Shown in pieces: positions 27,975 through 37,010 of a stretch of DNA of 64,000 nucleotides. Numbering within the stretch: the first letter of the stretch is position 1; every line of letters begins with the position of its first letter. This stretch comes from Nakamurella sp040546275. GTDB taxonomy: Bacteria; Actinomycetota; Actinomycetes; Mycobacteriales; Nakamurellaceae. The stretch lies in contig NZ_JBEPNO010000005.1 in the NCBI RefSeq assembly GCF_040546275.1, positions 186,001-250,000 of the forward strand, read 5' to 3'. The notes beneath the pieces were generated by a model. The model ran no database searches. It was not told the DNA's origin and worked only from the letters and a program-made list of their open reading frames with translations. Made by a program: the position numbers and the translations under genes.

Positions 27975-29129
27975 GTGCCCCCTGATGCGATCCGGACATC
28001 CTCGTCGGCTCCGCGTGCTCGGCGCCGCAGCTTCGGAATACCGCTCGGACGCATCGGCGGCATCCCGATCGTCCTGTCGCTGTCGTGGTTGCTGTCGGTC
28101 CTGCTGATAGCCGTGCTGGCCACCCCGGTGGTCCAACAGGCGATCCCGGCGATCACCACTGCCGCGGCCGTCCTGGTGTCGATCGGGCTCGGGGTGCTGC
28201 TGGGGGTCAGCGTGCTCCTGCACGAGCTCGGACACTGCCTGGCTGCGCGATCGCTCGGCCTTCCGGTGATCGAGGTGCGCCTGTATCTGCTGGGTGGGGT
28301 CTCCGAACTGGGCCGGATGCCCGGGTCCCCGCGGGAGGAAGCCGTCATCGCCGCTGCTGGGCCGGGAGTGTCGGCCCTGCTCGCCGGCATCTTCGGACTG
28401 CTGGTGGGCAGCACGACGCCGCACACGATCACCTGGCTGCTGTTGATCGAGCTGGCACTGGCCAATCTCGTGGTCGCTGTCTTCAACATTCTTCCGGCAC
28501 TGCCGCTGGACGGCGGTCGGGTGCTCCGCGCCGGTGTCTGGGGAGCGTCCGGGCGCCGCCGCTACGGCACCCTGGCTGCGGTATTCAGTGGCTACCTCAT
28601 TGCACTGGCGCTGCTGGTCTGGGGGGCCATCCAGATCGCCGGTCCCACCCGGGCGGCCCTGCTGCAGGGTGGGGTCGCGGTGGTCATGGCGATCTTCGTC
28701 GCCGTCGGAGCGGCGGGTGAGCACAACTCCGACAAGGTGGTCAACTGGCCGGCCGACGTCTCGATCGCTGCGTTGGCCAGGGCCGTCGTGCAGCTGCCCA
28801 CCGAGACGCCGGTGGCGTTGGCCAACCAGGTGGCGTCAGGACGGGCGGTCATCCTGACGGGCGCCGACGGCGTCGCGGTCGGCCTGATGGACGACCGCCA
28901 GGCCATCGAACTGGCAGCGACCAGGCCGCAGTCACCGGCGACGATGGCTGCGTCGCCGATCACGCCCGAGATGGTGATCCTGGTCCACGACGATCCGGCC
29001 GAGATCGTCGCGCGGGTCAGATCCGTTGCGGCGCAACAATTCCTACTCGTCGATGAGGACGGGCGTCCGGCCGGGGTTGTGCGCAGCGAAGACATCGCCC
29101 GGATACTGACCGGGCGGCGTCACGGATGA
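27975..29129 (+). CDS. M50-family site-2-type intramembrane metalloprotease with C-terminal CBS-like region
   Basis: A 384-residue membrane zinc protease. HELGH (residues 83-87) gives two zinc ligands and the catalytic Glu; the third ligand is in NILPALPLDGGR, the NPxxDG-type motif of family M50. At least four hydrophobic segments flank these motifs. The C-terminal ~130 residues (from about 250) end in FLLVDEDGRPAGVVRSEDIARIL, typical of a CBS domain. Such proteases cut membrane-bound regulators, for example anti-sigma factors. Two sigma factors with possible membrane partners occur later in the window, but no link can be shown. Divergent from the RecB-family gene. Confidence 0.9.
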   Translation: MPPDAIRTSSSAPRARRRSFGIPLGRIGGIPIVLSLSWLLSVLLIAVLATPVVQQAIPAITTAAAVLVSIGLGVLLGVSVLLHELGHCLAARSLGLPVIEVRLYLLGGVSELGRMPGSPREEAVIAAAGPGVSALLAGIFGLLVGSTTPHTITWLLLIELALANLVVAVFNILPALPLDGGRVLRAGVWGASGRRRYGTLAAVFSGYLIALALLVWGAIQIAGPTRAALLQGGVAVVMAIFVAVGAAGEHNSDKVVNWPADVSIAALARAVVQLPTETPVALANQVASGRAVILTGADGVAVGLMDDRQAIELAATRPQSPATMAASPITPEMVILVHDDPAEIVARVRSVAAQQFLLVDEDGRPAGVVRSEDIARILTGRRHG

Positions 29130-29168
29130 CCGTGTCCCGCAGCAGTTCGGCAATCGTGAAGGAGCGCA

Positions 29169-29990
29169 GTGAGCAGGGATTTCCACGAAGGGGACCGGGT
29201 GCAGTTGACCGATCCCAAGGGCCGTAAATACACGATGGTGCTGGCGCCCGGCGCCACGTTCCACACCCATCGCGGAGCACTTGAGCACGACGCGCTCATC
29301 GGTCAGCCGGAGGGCTCGGTGATCACCTCAGCCGGCAAGACGGAGTACCTCGCATTGCGACCGCTGCTCACCGACTACGTGCTGTCCATGCCCAGGGGCG
29401 CGGCCGTCATCTACCCCAAGGATGCGGCGCAGATCGTGCACTGGGGTGACATCTTCCCGGGCGCAAGGGTGCTGGAGGCGGGGGCCGGCTCCGGGGCGCT
29501 GACCTGCTCGCTGCTGCGCGCCGTCGGACACGAGGGTTCGGTGCTCTCGTACGAGGTCAGGCAGGACCACGCCGACCACGCGATCAAGAACGTCGATACC
29601 TTCTTCGGCACGCGGCCCGCCAACTGGGAGCTGCGGGTGGCCGACATGGCCGAGCACTCCGGCGAGGTCGACCGGATCGTGCTGGACATGCTCGAGCCGT
29701 GGTCGATGATCGACACCGTCGCCGCGTCGCTGGTTCCGGGTGGTGTGCTCATGGTCTATGTCGCGACGACGACCCAGCTGTCGAAGGTGGCCGAGCTGCT
29801 ACGCGACCACGGTGGGTTCACCGAGCCGGAGGCGTGGGAGTCCATCCACCGCGGTTGGCACGTCGTGGGACTCTCGGTCCGTCCGGAGCACCGCATGCAG
29901 GGGCACACCGCGTTCCTGCTGAAGACCAGACGGATGGCCCCCGGCTTCACCGCGCCGCGTCCGCAACGCCGACCGGTCAGCACCCGCTGA
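29169..29990 (+). CDS. trmI: tRNA (adenine-N1)-methyltransferase TrmI
   Basis: SAM-dependent enzyme that makes m1A58 in the T-loop of tRNAs. The 273-residue protein has a small N-terminal beta domain (FHEGDRVQLTDPKGRKYTMVL), the YPKDAAQIVHWGDIFPG element, and a Rossmann methyltransferase core with the SAM motif VLEAGAGSGALT, followed by VDRIVLDMLEPW. The GTG at 29169 follows AAGGAG with 4 nt spacing. M. tuberculosis has the same gene next to its RecB-like gene and arc/mpa, so the local order is conserved. The gene ends 6 bp from the convergent PTT-repeat protein gene. Confidence 0.95.
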   Translation: MSRDFHEGDRVQLTDPKGRKYTMVLAPGATFHTHRGALEHDALIGQPEGSVITSAGKTEYLALRPLLTDYVLSMPRGAAVIYPKDAAQIVHWGDIFPGARVLEAGAGSGALTCSLLRAVGHEGSVLSYEVRQDHADHAIKNVDTFFGTRPANWELRVADMAEHSGEVDRIVLDMLEPWSMIDTVAASLVPGGVLMVYVATTTQLSKVAELLRDHGGFTEPEAWESIHRGWHVVGLSVRPEHRMQGHTAFLLKTRRMAPGFTAPRPQRRPVSTR

Positions 29991-29996
29991 CGGCCG

Positions 29997-31115
29997 TCAG
30001 TACGAGCAGATCTTCCAGGTGCCGTCCTCGACGAGCATCTGGAACGTCACCGTTGTCGTCTTGGAGTCGGCGGTGGCGGACATCTTGATGGTTGCCCGTT
30101 GCCCGCTGATGATGGGAAGTCCGGCGAGGCCGAGGTGGCTGACGGCGTCCAGTTGGCTCTGCGTCGTCTGCGCAGCCGCGGACCGGCACACTACGGCCAG
30201 CACGCGGGTGAGGTCCTTGCGGTTGACAGCGTCCGCGAACTGGGCCGCCGTAGAGTAGGCCGCCTTCTGATCGGTGCCGGTATACCCTCCGCCGACAGGT
30301 GGATCGGTGGTGGTCGTAGTCGTGCGCGTGTCCGTGGTGGGCGCACCGGTGGTGCGGGTGTCGGTGGTGGGGTTGTCGGTGGTGGGGTCGTTCGACGTGG
30401 TGGGGTTGTCGGTGGTGGGGTCGCCCGACGTGGTGGGGTTGTCGGTGGTGGGGTCGCCCGACGTGGTGGGGTTGTCGGTGGTGGGGTCGCCCGACGTGGT
30501 GGGGTTGTCGCTGGTCGTGGGTGCATCGGTGGTGGGCGCTTCGGTGGTCTGCCCGGAGGGCGCCGGGAACGGGCGTACCCCGGCGGTGCTGGACGCGGCG
30601 CTCGTCGGCACGGTCGGCGTGTTGATGCCCGGGCCGGCCGTGGTGGAATCATTGCGGTTCACCAGGATCAAGGTGGCGGTGACAGCGACGGCGATCACCA
30701 CGACGACGGCCGCGATCACCCCGATGGTCTTCCTGGTGTTCGTCGGTGGTGCAGGCGGCGGGTAGCCGGGCTGGTTGTACTGGCTCGGGGCGTACTGACC
30801 TGCGTGGTAGGGCGGCTGCCCGTAGGGCGGCTGGCCTTGCTGCGGCTGTCCGTACTGCGGATGTCCCAGCGGAGGCTGACCCGGTGCGTGGCCCTGGCCC
30901 CACGGCGGCTGTCCCGGTGCCTGGCCGTAGCCCGGCTGGCCCTGGCCAGCACCCGGCTGGGCCTGGCCGTAGCCCGGTTGCACCTGCGTCGGCGGACCGT
31001 AGGGATCGTTCCCGGAGGGCTGACTGCCGTAGGGGTTCTGGTTGCGGGGGTCGGGCTCATGTCCACCCTGGTCCCCGTACTGCGCCCATGGTCCGCTCAT
31101 CGTCGTCATTCCCAT
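29997..31115 (-). CDS. Membrane protein with PGYGQ-rich cytosolic head and PTT-repeat extracellular stalk
   Basis: A 372-residue protein. Residues 1-125 are Pro/Gly/Tyr/Gln-rich with many PGYGQ/QPPYG units (low complexity, cytosolic). One transmembrane helix follows (about 130-152, IGVIAAVVVVIAVAVTATLILV), then a Thr/Pro/Asp-rich stalk with eleven-residue repeats TTSGDPTTDNP. The C-terminal ~100 residues are a folded domain (AAQFADAVNRKDLTRVLAVVC to WKICSY) resembling DUF4878/NTF2-like lipoprotein domains in layout. Function unknown. Methionines 1, 3 and 6 are all possible starts; 31115 is the longest. Divergent from arc. In mycobacteria an lppK lipoprotein gene stands near this place, but homology is not shown. 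Confidence 0.75.
   Translation of the reverse strand: MGMTTMSGPWAQYGDQGGHEPDPRNQNPYGSQPSGNDPYGPPTQVQPGYGQAQPGAGQGQPGYGQAPGQPPWGQGHAPGQPPLGHPQYGQPQQGQPPYGQPPYHAGQYAPSQYNQPGYPPPAPPTNTRKTIGVIAAVVVVIAVAVTATLILVNRNDSTTAGPGINTPTVPTSAASSTAGVRPFPAPSGQTTEAPTTDAPTTSDNPTTSGDPTTDNPTTSGDPTTDNPTTSGDPTTDNPTTSNDPTTDNPTTDTRTTGAPTTDTRTTTTTTDPPVGGGYTGTDQKAAYSTAAQFADAVNRKDLTRVLAVVCRSAAAQTTQSQLDAVSHLGLAGLPIISGQRATIKMSATADSKTTTVTFQMLVEDGTWKICSY
30369..30510. repeat. 33-bp minisatellite in the PTT stalk
   Basis: Four full copies (starting 30369, 30402, 30435, 30468) plus a partial fifth of a 33-bp unit beginning GGGGTTGTCGGTGGTGGGG. It is in frame and encodes 11-residue TTSGDPTTDNP units on the minus strand. The first copy differs by two bases; the others are nearly identical, so copy number is likely variable. 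Confidence 0.92.
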
Positions 31116-31357
31116 CTGTCAAAAGGTGCGTGCGAGTTCGTCATCCGCCGGGGTGTGACGCCCACTATCGTGCTCCGGTTCCGTCCTGGCGCCTCGCCGC
31201 GTAGGCCAGGTTGCCTCTCGTTCCACCCAGCGAGCCGACCGGGCAGAGCCATCGCGTGACGGCGCGACCCGTGGTTGGAACGTGATCGCCACGGTCGCGG
31301 CCGAGGGCGCAGGTAGGGTTGAAGCATCTACAAGCCCACGGCTGACGGGAGGGCGAT

Positions 31358-33160
31358 GTGACGGACGAGAACATCACCAGCAGTGAGGGCGGTGCGGACG
31401 GAACGACGTCCGGGCCGGAACACGGCTACGTACAGAGCCCAGCCGCGTTGAGCGCCCAGATCCGGGTGCTGAACGACGAGATCTCCCAGCTCCGCCGACG
31501 TCTGGCGGTCGCTCCGATGGACACCAGGCCGCTCGAGCGACAGCTCTCGGAGTCCATGACGCGGATCAACGGACTGAACGAACGCAACGAGAAGTTGGTG
31601 CTCACGCTGCGCGAGGCGCGCGGTCAGCTCCTGCAGCTCAAGGAAGAGGTCGACCGTCTGGCCCAGCCGCCCAGCGGTTACGGCGTCTACCTCGGTGCCG
31701 GTCCGGAGGGCACGGTCGAGGTCTTCACGGGCGGCCGGAAGATGCGACTCACCGTCTCCCCGTCCATCGACGTCCCCGGGCTCAAGCAGGGCCAGCAGGT
31801 CCGTCTGAACGAGGCGCTGACCGTGGTCGAGGGCGGCGCCTTCGAGCTTGTCGGCGAGGTCTGCTCGCTCAGAGAGCTCCTGGACGGCGACCGGGCGCTC
31901 GTCGTCGGCCATGCCGACGAGGAGCGGGTGGTGCACCTGGCGTCCCCGCTGATGGACCTGCCGCTGAAGCCGGGTGACTCCCTGCTGGTCGACTCCAAAG
32001 CCGGATACGCCTACGAGCGCGTGCCCAAGGCCGAGGTCGAGGACCTGGTCCTGGAAGAGGTGCCGGACGTCGAGTACAGCGACATCGGTGGCCTCACCCG
32101 CCAGATCGAGCAGATCCGCGACGCCGTCGAGTTGCCGTTCCTGCACGCTGAACTATTCCGCGAGTTTCAGCTGCGTCCGCCGAAGGGTGTGCTGCTCTAC
32201 GGCCCTCCCGGCTGCGGCAAGACGTTGATCGCCAAGGCGGTCGCGAACTCGCTGGCGAAAAAGGTTGCGGCTGCCCGTGGCGTCGAGCACGTGACCAGCT
32301 ACTTCCTGAACATCAAGGGCCCGGAGCTGCTGAACAAGTACGTCGGCGAGACCGAGCGCACCATCCGGCTGATCTTCCAGCGTGCCCGGGAGAAAGCCTC
32401 CGACGGCACCCCCGTGATCGTGTTCTTCGACGAGATGGACTCGGTGTTCCGCACCCGCGGCACCGGCGTCTCCTCCGACGTCGAGACGACCATCGTGCCG
32501 CAGCTGCTCAGCGAGATCGACGGTGTCGAGGGCCTCGAGAACGTCATCGTGATCGGTGCGTCCAACCGCGAGGACATGATCGATCCGGCCATCCTGCGCC
32601 CTGGTCGACTGGACGTGAAGATCAAGATCGAGCGGCCGGACGCCGAATCGGCGACCGACATCTTCGCCAAGTACCTGGTGCCGGCGCTGCCGATCCACCC
32701 GGACGACCTGGCCGAGTTCGGTGGAGATCGTCAGGCGACCATCACCGCGATGATCCAGCACACCGTCGAGCGGATGTACGCGGAAACGGATGAGAACCGT
32801 TTCCTGGAGGTCACCTACGCCAACGGTGACAAGGAAGTCCTCTACTTCAAGGACTTCAACTCCGGCGCGATGATCCAGAACATCGTCGACCGTGCGAAGA
32901 AGTCGGCGATCAAGGAGCGATTGGAGAAGCGTGGTGCCATCGGATCCGGTGGACTTCGCGTGACGAACCTGCTCGACGCCATCGTCGACGAATTCGCCGA
33001 GAACGAGGATCTGCCCAACACCACCAACCCGGACGACTGGGCCCGCATCTCGGGCAAGAAGGGGGAGCGGATCGTGTACATCCGCACCCTGGTCTCCGGC
33101 AAGCTGTCCGAGGGTTCGCGTGCGATCGATACCGCCTCCAACACGGGGCAGTACCTGTAG
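31358..33160 (+). CDS. arc: Proteasomal ATPase ARC/Mpa
   Basis: AAA+ ring ATPase that binds pupylated proteins, unfolds them and feeds them into the 20S proteasome. The 600-residue protein has an N-terminal coiled coil (about 28-95, ALSAQIRVLNDEISQLRRRL onward) that binds Pup, two OB-fold domains (about 100-240), and a AAA domain with Walker A GPPGCGKT (282-289), Walker B VIVFFDEMDSV and arginine fingers near LRPGRLD. The C-terminus is GQYL, the docking motif for the proteasome alpha ring. The GTG at 31358 follows GGGAGGG. A TAGGGT -10 (31314-31319) gives a leader of about 30 nt. dop normally follows directly; here an 8-kb insert intervenes. Confidence 0.98.
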   Translation: MTDENITSSEGGADGTTSGPEHGYVQSPAALSAQIRVLNDEISQLRRRLAVAPMDTRPLERQLSESMTRINGLNERNEKLVLTLREARGQLLQLKEEVDRLAQPPSGYGVYLGAGPEGTVEVFTGGRKMRLTVSPSIDVPGLKQGQQVRLNEALTVVEGGAFELVGEVCSLRELLDGDRALVVGHADEERVVHLASPLMDLPLKPGDSLLVDSKAGYAYERVPKAEVEDLVLEEVPDVEYSDIGGLTRQIEQIRDAVELPFLHAELFREFQLRPPKGVLLYGPPGCGKTLIAKAVANSLAKKVAAARGVEHVTSYFLNIKGPELLNKYVGETERTIRLIFQRAREKASDGTPVIVFFDEMDSVFRTRGTGVSSDVETTIVPQLLSEIDGVEGLENVIVIGASNREDMIDPAILRPGRLDVKIKIERPDAESATDIFAKYLVPALPIHPDDLAEFGGDRQATITAMIQHTVERMYAETDENRFLEVTYANGDKEVLYFKDFNSGAMIQNIVDRAKKSAIKERLEKRGAIGSGGLRVTNLLDAIVDEFAENEDLPNTTNPDDWARISGKKGERIVYIRTLVSGKLSEGSRAIDTASNTGQYL

Positions 33161-33192
33161 CGCAGGGCAATCAGAGCCGCTGATCGTCATCG

Positions 33193-33234
33193 CGAAGGCC
33201 GGAATCCCTGCGGAAGCATGGGTTTCGGCCTTCG
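33193..33234 (+). terminator. Hairpin after arc
   Basis: CGAAGGCCGGAATCC pairs with GGGTTTCGGCCTTCG (12 of 15 positions, the outer nine perfect) around a 12-nt loop, 32 bp after the arc stop. Confidence 0.65.
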
Positions 33235-33606
33235 TTCGTCGCTCGGGCCCCACATCAACCCGATTGGTGAATGTCGTCATCAGTTCGGATGAAGCCAGCG
33301 GACCGAATTTCGTAACGGCTCTCGCTCATGGCCGATGACCAGCGCTTTACCTTGTGACCAACGGGCATCGGTGGAGAGTTCCCCACTCGATCGTGTCGGC
33401 AAACGGAGCCAGCGTCACCGAAGATGTGCGGATCCTGCCTGAAATCGGCCGGATAGGCCCCGTCCGCTCCGGTCCAGTCTTGACGCCACCGCCGGAAAAG
33501 GATATCCAAAGGTCCCGATGTCCGCCGTCGACCGATTGGGTTCGAAAGGTTGCGGCGTGAATATCACCCTTCAACGACCGTTGGTCAATCCAGGAGCAGC
33601 GCACGT
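33235..33606. other. Gene-free region upstream of the Ig-like protein gene
   Basis: About 370 bp with no credible open frame and a base composition less GC-biased than its surroundings. It ends with AGGAG 11 nt before the ATG at 33607. No clear promoter or repeat was recognised. It is the left side of the insert between arc and dop. Confidence 0.4.
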
Positions 33607-34710
33607 ATGAGCATCACGTCCTTCAAACGATCGAGCCTTGCGGTGGCCGTCGCGGTGTCCCTCGGTCTGGGTCTGACTCCGGTCGCCTCTGCTGCTGCCC
33701 TTCCATCAGCCACGAGCGGCAGTGCAGCGAGTCGGGCCGTCGTGGCCAAGCCGACGATCACCGGGCAACCCGCATCGCCCACCGTCGTCACCGGAAACGC
33801 CGTTCGGTTCTCCGTGCGGGCGACCGGCGCCGGCCTCACCTATCGGTGGGAGGAGAGTCTGGCCGGCCACCCCTGGGCGACGATTCCGAACGCCAAGGCC
33901 GCCGACCTCTACGTCGCCGCGGTTCCGGGACGGAACAAAGCGCACTATCGGGCCATCGTCGCCAATACGGGTGGTCAGGTCTATTCCCATGCCGCGATGC
34001 TGACGGTTGTGGTTCCGCGAGCGTCCATCTCGGCGCAACCCGTCAACGTGCGAGTGGTATCCGGCCAGCTGGCCACCTTCTCCGTCAAGGCCACAGGTCT
34101 ATCGCTCGGGTATCGCTGGCAGGGCAAGGTTCCCGGCAAGGACTGGGGATACATCGCTGGCGCCACCAAGAGTTCCTACAGCGTGCGGGCCATCGTCGCG
34201 CGGAACGGCTACCAGTTTCGCGCGGTGATCAACAACCCGGGTGGACAGGTGAACTCGGGGGTCGCCGGACTTGGCGTCGACCCCACCCGCGCTGATCCCT
34301 ACCGCGCCAATGTCGCCTCGTACCTGACGAAGTGGGGTGTGGTGGTGCGGCCGACCAACACCGATGCGGCTGCGGAGGTCAAGACAGATAAGCTCGGCCC
34401 GCCTCCACTCGCCGGTAATCGGTACGTGGCCGCCTTCGTCGATGTGCGGTATCTGGGGGCCGGCTCCACAGCGCCCTACGTGGGCTTGGATGTCGAGTTC
34501 ATCGGTGGGGACGGACGGACCTACACGGATACGAACAGGCTGTACTGGAACAACAGCATCTACTCCATCGATCCGCTGTACTACGGCGCGACCGCAGAAT
34601 TCGCGACAATCGTCGAGGTTCCGGCAGCGGCTGTGGCCGGTGGACGGTGGCGGATCGATGACACCACTGACTACTCCAACATCCGGACGACCTGGTACGG
34701 CCTGAGCTGA
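33607..34710 (+). CDS. Secreted protein with two Ig-like domains
   Basis: A 367-residue exported protein. The signal peptide (residues 1-30: FKRSSLAVAVAVSLGLGLTP then VASAAA) has a VASA-type cleavage site. Two consecutive Ig-like beta domains follow, about 48-135 (GQPASPTVVTGNAVRFSVRA ... YRWEES ... AHYRAIVANTGG) and about 138-230 (AQPVNVRVVSGQLATFSVKA ... YRWQGK ... QFRAVINNPGG). Each has the Trp/Tyr core of bacterial immunoglobulin-like domains. The C-terminal ~130 residues (VAAFVDVRYLGAG...) resemble DUF4352-like beta domains. No cell-wall anchor is seen. Adhesion or scaffolding is possible, but function is unknown. It lies immediately between arc and a degenerate copy of the arc 3' end. 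Confidence 0.8.
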   Translation: MSITSFKRSSLAVAVAVSLGLGLTPVASAAALPSATSGSAASRAVVAKPTITGQPASPTVVTGNAVRFSVRATGAGLTYRWEESLAGHPWATIPNAKAADLYVAAVPGRNKAHYRAIVANTGGQVYSHAAMLTVVVPRASISAQPVNVRVVSGQLATFSVKATGLSLGYRWQGKVPGKDWGYIAGATKSSYSVRAIVARNGYQFRAVINNPGGQVNSGVAGLGVDPTRADPYRANVASYLTKWGVVVRPTNTDAAAEVKTDKLGPPPLAGNRYVAAFVDVRYLGAGSTAPYVGLDVEFIGGDGRTYTDTNRLYWNNSIYSIDPLYYGATAEFATIVEVPAAAVAGGRWRIDDTTDYSNIRTTWYGLS

Positions 34711-34835
34711 CCGTCGTGCCCAGGTAGCCAGAATGCAGGTGCGGCCGCGACTTCTGCTTGCGGCCGCACACTGGGCGCCTGCCGAGATTGGCCCATGGTG
34801 GGGTCGCGCCCGAGGCCGAGGGGCTCCCTCTCCAG

Positions 34836-34870
34836 TCGATACGGCCTCCAACGCGGGGCAACATCTCTAG
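34836..34870 (+). pseudogene. Degenerate duplicate of the arc 3' end
   Basis: This stretch reads VDTASNAGQHL-stop in frame, against IDTASNTGQYL-stop at the true arc end (33124-33160). About 28 of 34 bases match. Upstream similarity fades quickly. It lies 1.7 kb downstream of arc, just after the Ig-like gene, so that gene is flanked by two copies of the arc terminus. Confidence 0.75.
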
Positions 34871-34938
34871 ACTCTGCAGACCATGGATCCAGTGGTCGGC
34901 ATCGGCGCTCGTGAGCCTCGCCGACCCTGGAAAGGCCG

Positions 34939-36912
34939 ATGACCAGTCCGGGGGACGGGCCGGTGGGCAGCGACCCGACCGGTCCGTTCGCCCCTGATTT
35001 TTCGGCCCCCGTCCCACACGGTGTGTTTCCAGCGGTGCCCGGTGTGCGGCTGGACGCGCAGATCGGTCGTGGCGGCTACGCCACCGTGTATCGGGCACGG
35101 CAGCTGTCGGTCGACCGGGACGTGGCCGTCAAGGTCGACGACCGTCGGCTGCTCCAGGACCGGGACAAGCGTCGGTTCACCCGCGAGATCGTGGCGGCCG
35201 GCTCCGTCTCGGCGCACCCGCACATCGTCACCGTGTACGACGGCGGCACCACCGCCGACGACCATCCATATCTGGTCATGGAGCTCTACCCGGGCGGGTC
35301 CTACAGCGACCGGATGAAGCAGACCGGCCCGGTCGCGCCGGCGGAGGTCCTGGCCGTCGGGGTCGGGATCTCGGATGCTCTGGCCATCGCCCATGCCGAC
35401 GGCATCCTCCATCGGGACGTCAAACCGGGCAACATCCTGATCTCCCGGTACGGGTCGCCGGCCCTTGCCGACTTCGGGCTCGCTGCGCTGCCGCGGGCCG
35501 CGGAGGGCTTCTCGGTGACCATGGAGTCGTTGACGCCGTCCTACGCGCCGCCCGAAGCCTTCAGCGGTGCGGAGCCGACCGCGGCGATGGACGTCTACTC
35601 GCTGGGTGCGACGCTGTACGCGCTCCTGCTCGGACGGGCTCCGCGGAGCGACAAGTCCGGCACTGCACCGCCTCTCGCGCGGCTGCTGTTCATGCTCAAC
35701 GAGCCGCTGCCGTACCCGGACGTCGAGGGCGCCGAGGCCCTGATGCCGGCGATCTGGCGGGCCACCATGTTCGAGCCGTCCCAGCGGTATCGGTCGGCGG
35801 CCGACATGCACGATGCGTTGACGGCGGTCAGGGTCGGTGCCTCGCCGGGCCTGTTCCGGCCGGTGCCGCCCACGGAGACGCCCAGCGGGTCGACGGCAAC
35901 CGGGCCGACGTCAACCGGGCCGACGGCAACCGGGTCGACGCAACCCGGCCCACCGACCGGGCCCTCGATCTCCGGCCCGACCCGGCCCGGACAGACGCCG
36001 CAGGGCCAGACCTTCTCGGGCCTGCCGATCGCGTCCGGTCGCCACTCGGCGTCGTCTCCCGACGAGACCTCCGACTCGGGACCGTTTGCCTTGTTCGGAC
36101 GCCCGGACCCCAGCGGCACCCCCACGGGATCACAGGTGCGCCGGTCAGGGTTGCCGCCGGGCAAGGCACGCGAGCGGTCCGGTCGTCAGTGGTGGTGGGT
36201 GGGAGCAGCCGCTGCGGTGGTGGCCCTGGTCGTCACCGGTCTGATCGTGTTCGGCAATCGCTCGACGACGGGAGGTGTTGCGCAGGCTGGAGTCTCGCTC
36301 GGGTCGACGGCAGCACGTTCGTCAGGAAGTCTGGAAACCGATCTCGGTCGGCTGAACCGGACCGCCGCCTCGAAGACCAGCGCGCCGCAGACCACCGGGC
36401 CGCAGACGACCGGGCCGCAGACCACCGGGCCGAGCACCACCCCGTCGAAGAAGTCCTCGGTGACGCCGGTGGTCGTCACGACCCCGGCCACTTCCTCGCC
36501 GGGCAGCACCACGGAGACGTCGACGTCCACGCCGACGTCGATCATCGGGGTCGTGACCGCACCCAAGGTCGGCAGCTGTTGGTCCGGTCTGGTCAACATC
36601 TCCGGGCAGGTCACCTCGGAGGAGGTGGCCTGCGACCAGCCGCACTACTGGGAGGCCTATGCCACCGGCGTGCTGTCACCCCAGACGGCGACGCCCTACG
36701 CCAAGGACGCCTACAAGGATCCGGTGGTGCTCCGCACCTGCACCCAGGATGCCTTGAAGGCCTACCTCGGCCCGCAGAGTCACGGCACGTTCAACATCGA
36801 CCTGCTTCCGCCGAGCGCGGTCGATTTCTCAGCCGGTCACAAGGGCTTCTGGTGTGTGGCCTCGGTTCCCGGCGCGGGTGAGGTCACCGGTTCGCTCAAG
36901 AACGGCACCTGA
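34939..36912 (+). CDS. Membrane-anchored Ser/Thr protein kinase (PknB-like) with septum-formation-type sensor domain
   Basis: A 657-residue receptor-like kinase. The kinase domain (about 37-300) has the glycine loop GRGGYATVYRA (43-53), VAVKV (Lys65), catalytic HRDVKPGN (158-165) and ADFG (178-180). A Pro/Thr-rich juxtamembrane linker with five-residue repeats follows, then one transmembrane helix (about 420-440), a second repeat-rich linker (TTGPQ units), and an extracellular domain (about 530-657) with VGSCWSG, VACDQPHYWEAYATG and WCVASVPG. The latter is a Cys-containing fold like the septum-formation domain of actinobacteria. ATG 34939 follows GAAAGG. A sigma factor gene lies 99 bp downstream, so kinase signalling could feed into it, but this is inference. 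Confidence 0.9.
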   Translation: MTSPGDGPVGSDPTGPFAPDFSAPVPHGVFPAVPGVRLDAQIGRGGYATVYRARQLSVDRDVAVKVDDRRLLQDRDKRRFTREIVAAGSVSAHPHIVTVYDGGTTADDHPYLVMELYPGGSYSDRMKQTGPVAPAEVLAVGVGISDALAIAHADGILHRDVKPGNILISRYGSPALADFGLAALPRAAEGFSVTMESLTPSYAPPEAFSGAEPTAAMDVYSLGATLYALLLGRAPRSDKSGTAPPLARLLFMLNEPLPYPDVEGAEALMPAIWRATMFEPSQRYRSAADMHDALTAVRVGASPGLFRPVPPTETPSGSTATGPTSTGPTATGSTQPGPPTGPSISGPTRPGQTPQGQTFSGLPIASGRHSASSPDETSDSGPFALFGRPDPSGTPTGSQVRRSGLPPGKARERSGRQWWWVGAAAAVVALVVTGLIVFGNRSTTGGVAQAGVSLGSTAARSSGSLETDLGRLNRTAASKTSAPQTTGPQTTGPQTTGPSTTPSKKSSVTPVVVTTPATSSPGSTTETSTSTPTSIIGVVTAPKVGSCWSGLVNISGQVTSEEVACDQPHYWEAYATGVLSPQTATPYAKDAYKDPVVLRTCTQDALKAYLGPQSHGTFNIDLLPPSAVDFSAGHKGFWCVASVPGAGEVTGSLKNGT

Positions 36913-37010
36913 CCCGGTCGAAAAATGATGTGTTGCCCTTGTTGATGGATCGGCAGGTCAGGCGTCTGAGTGGGTAGGGGCCGCTGCGGTGCCCGAATCG
37001 GGGAGCGAGC

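Noticed and set aside
36189..36881. Overlapping frame in the kinase extracellular region
   Set aside because: Gly/Arg/His-rich frame without a ribosome binding site; the kinase frame carries conserved Cys/Trp motifs.
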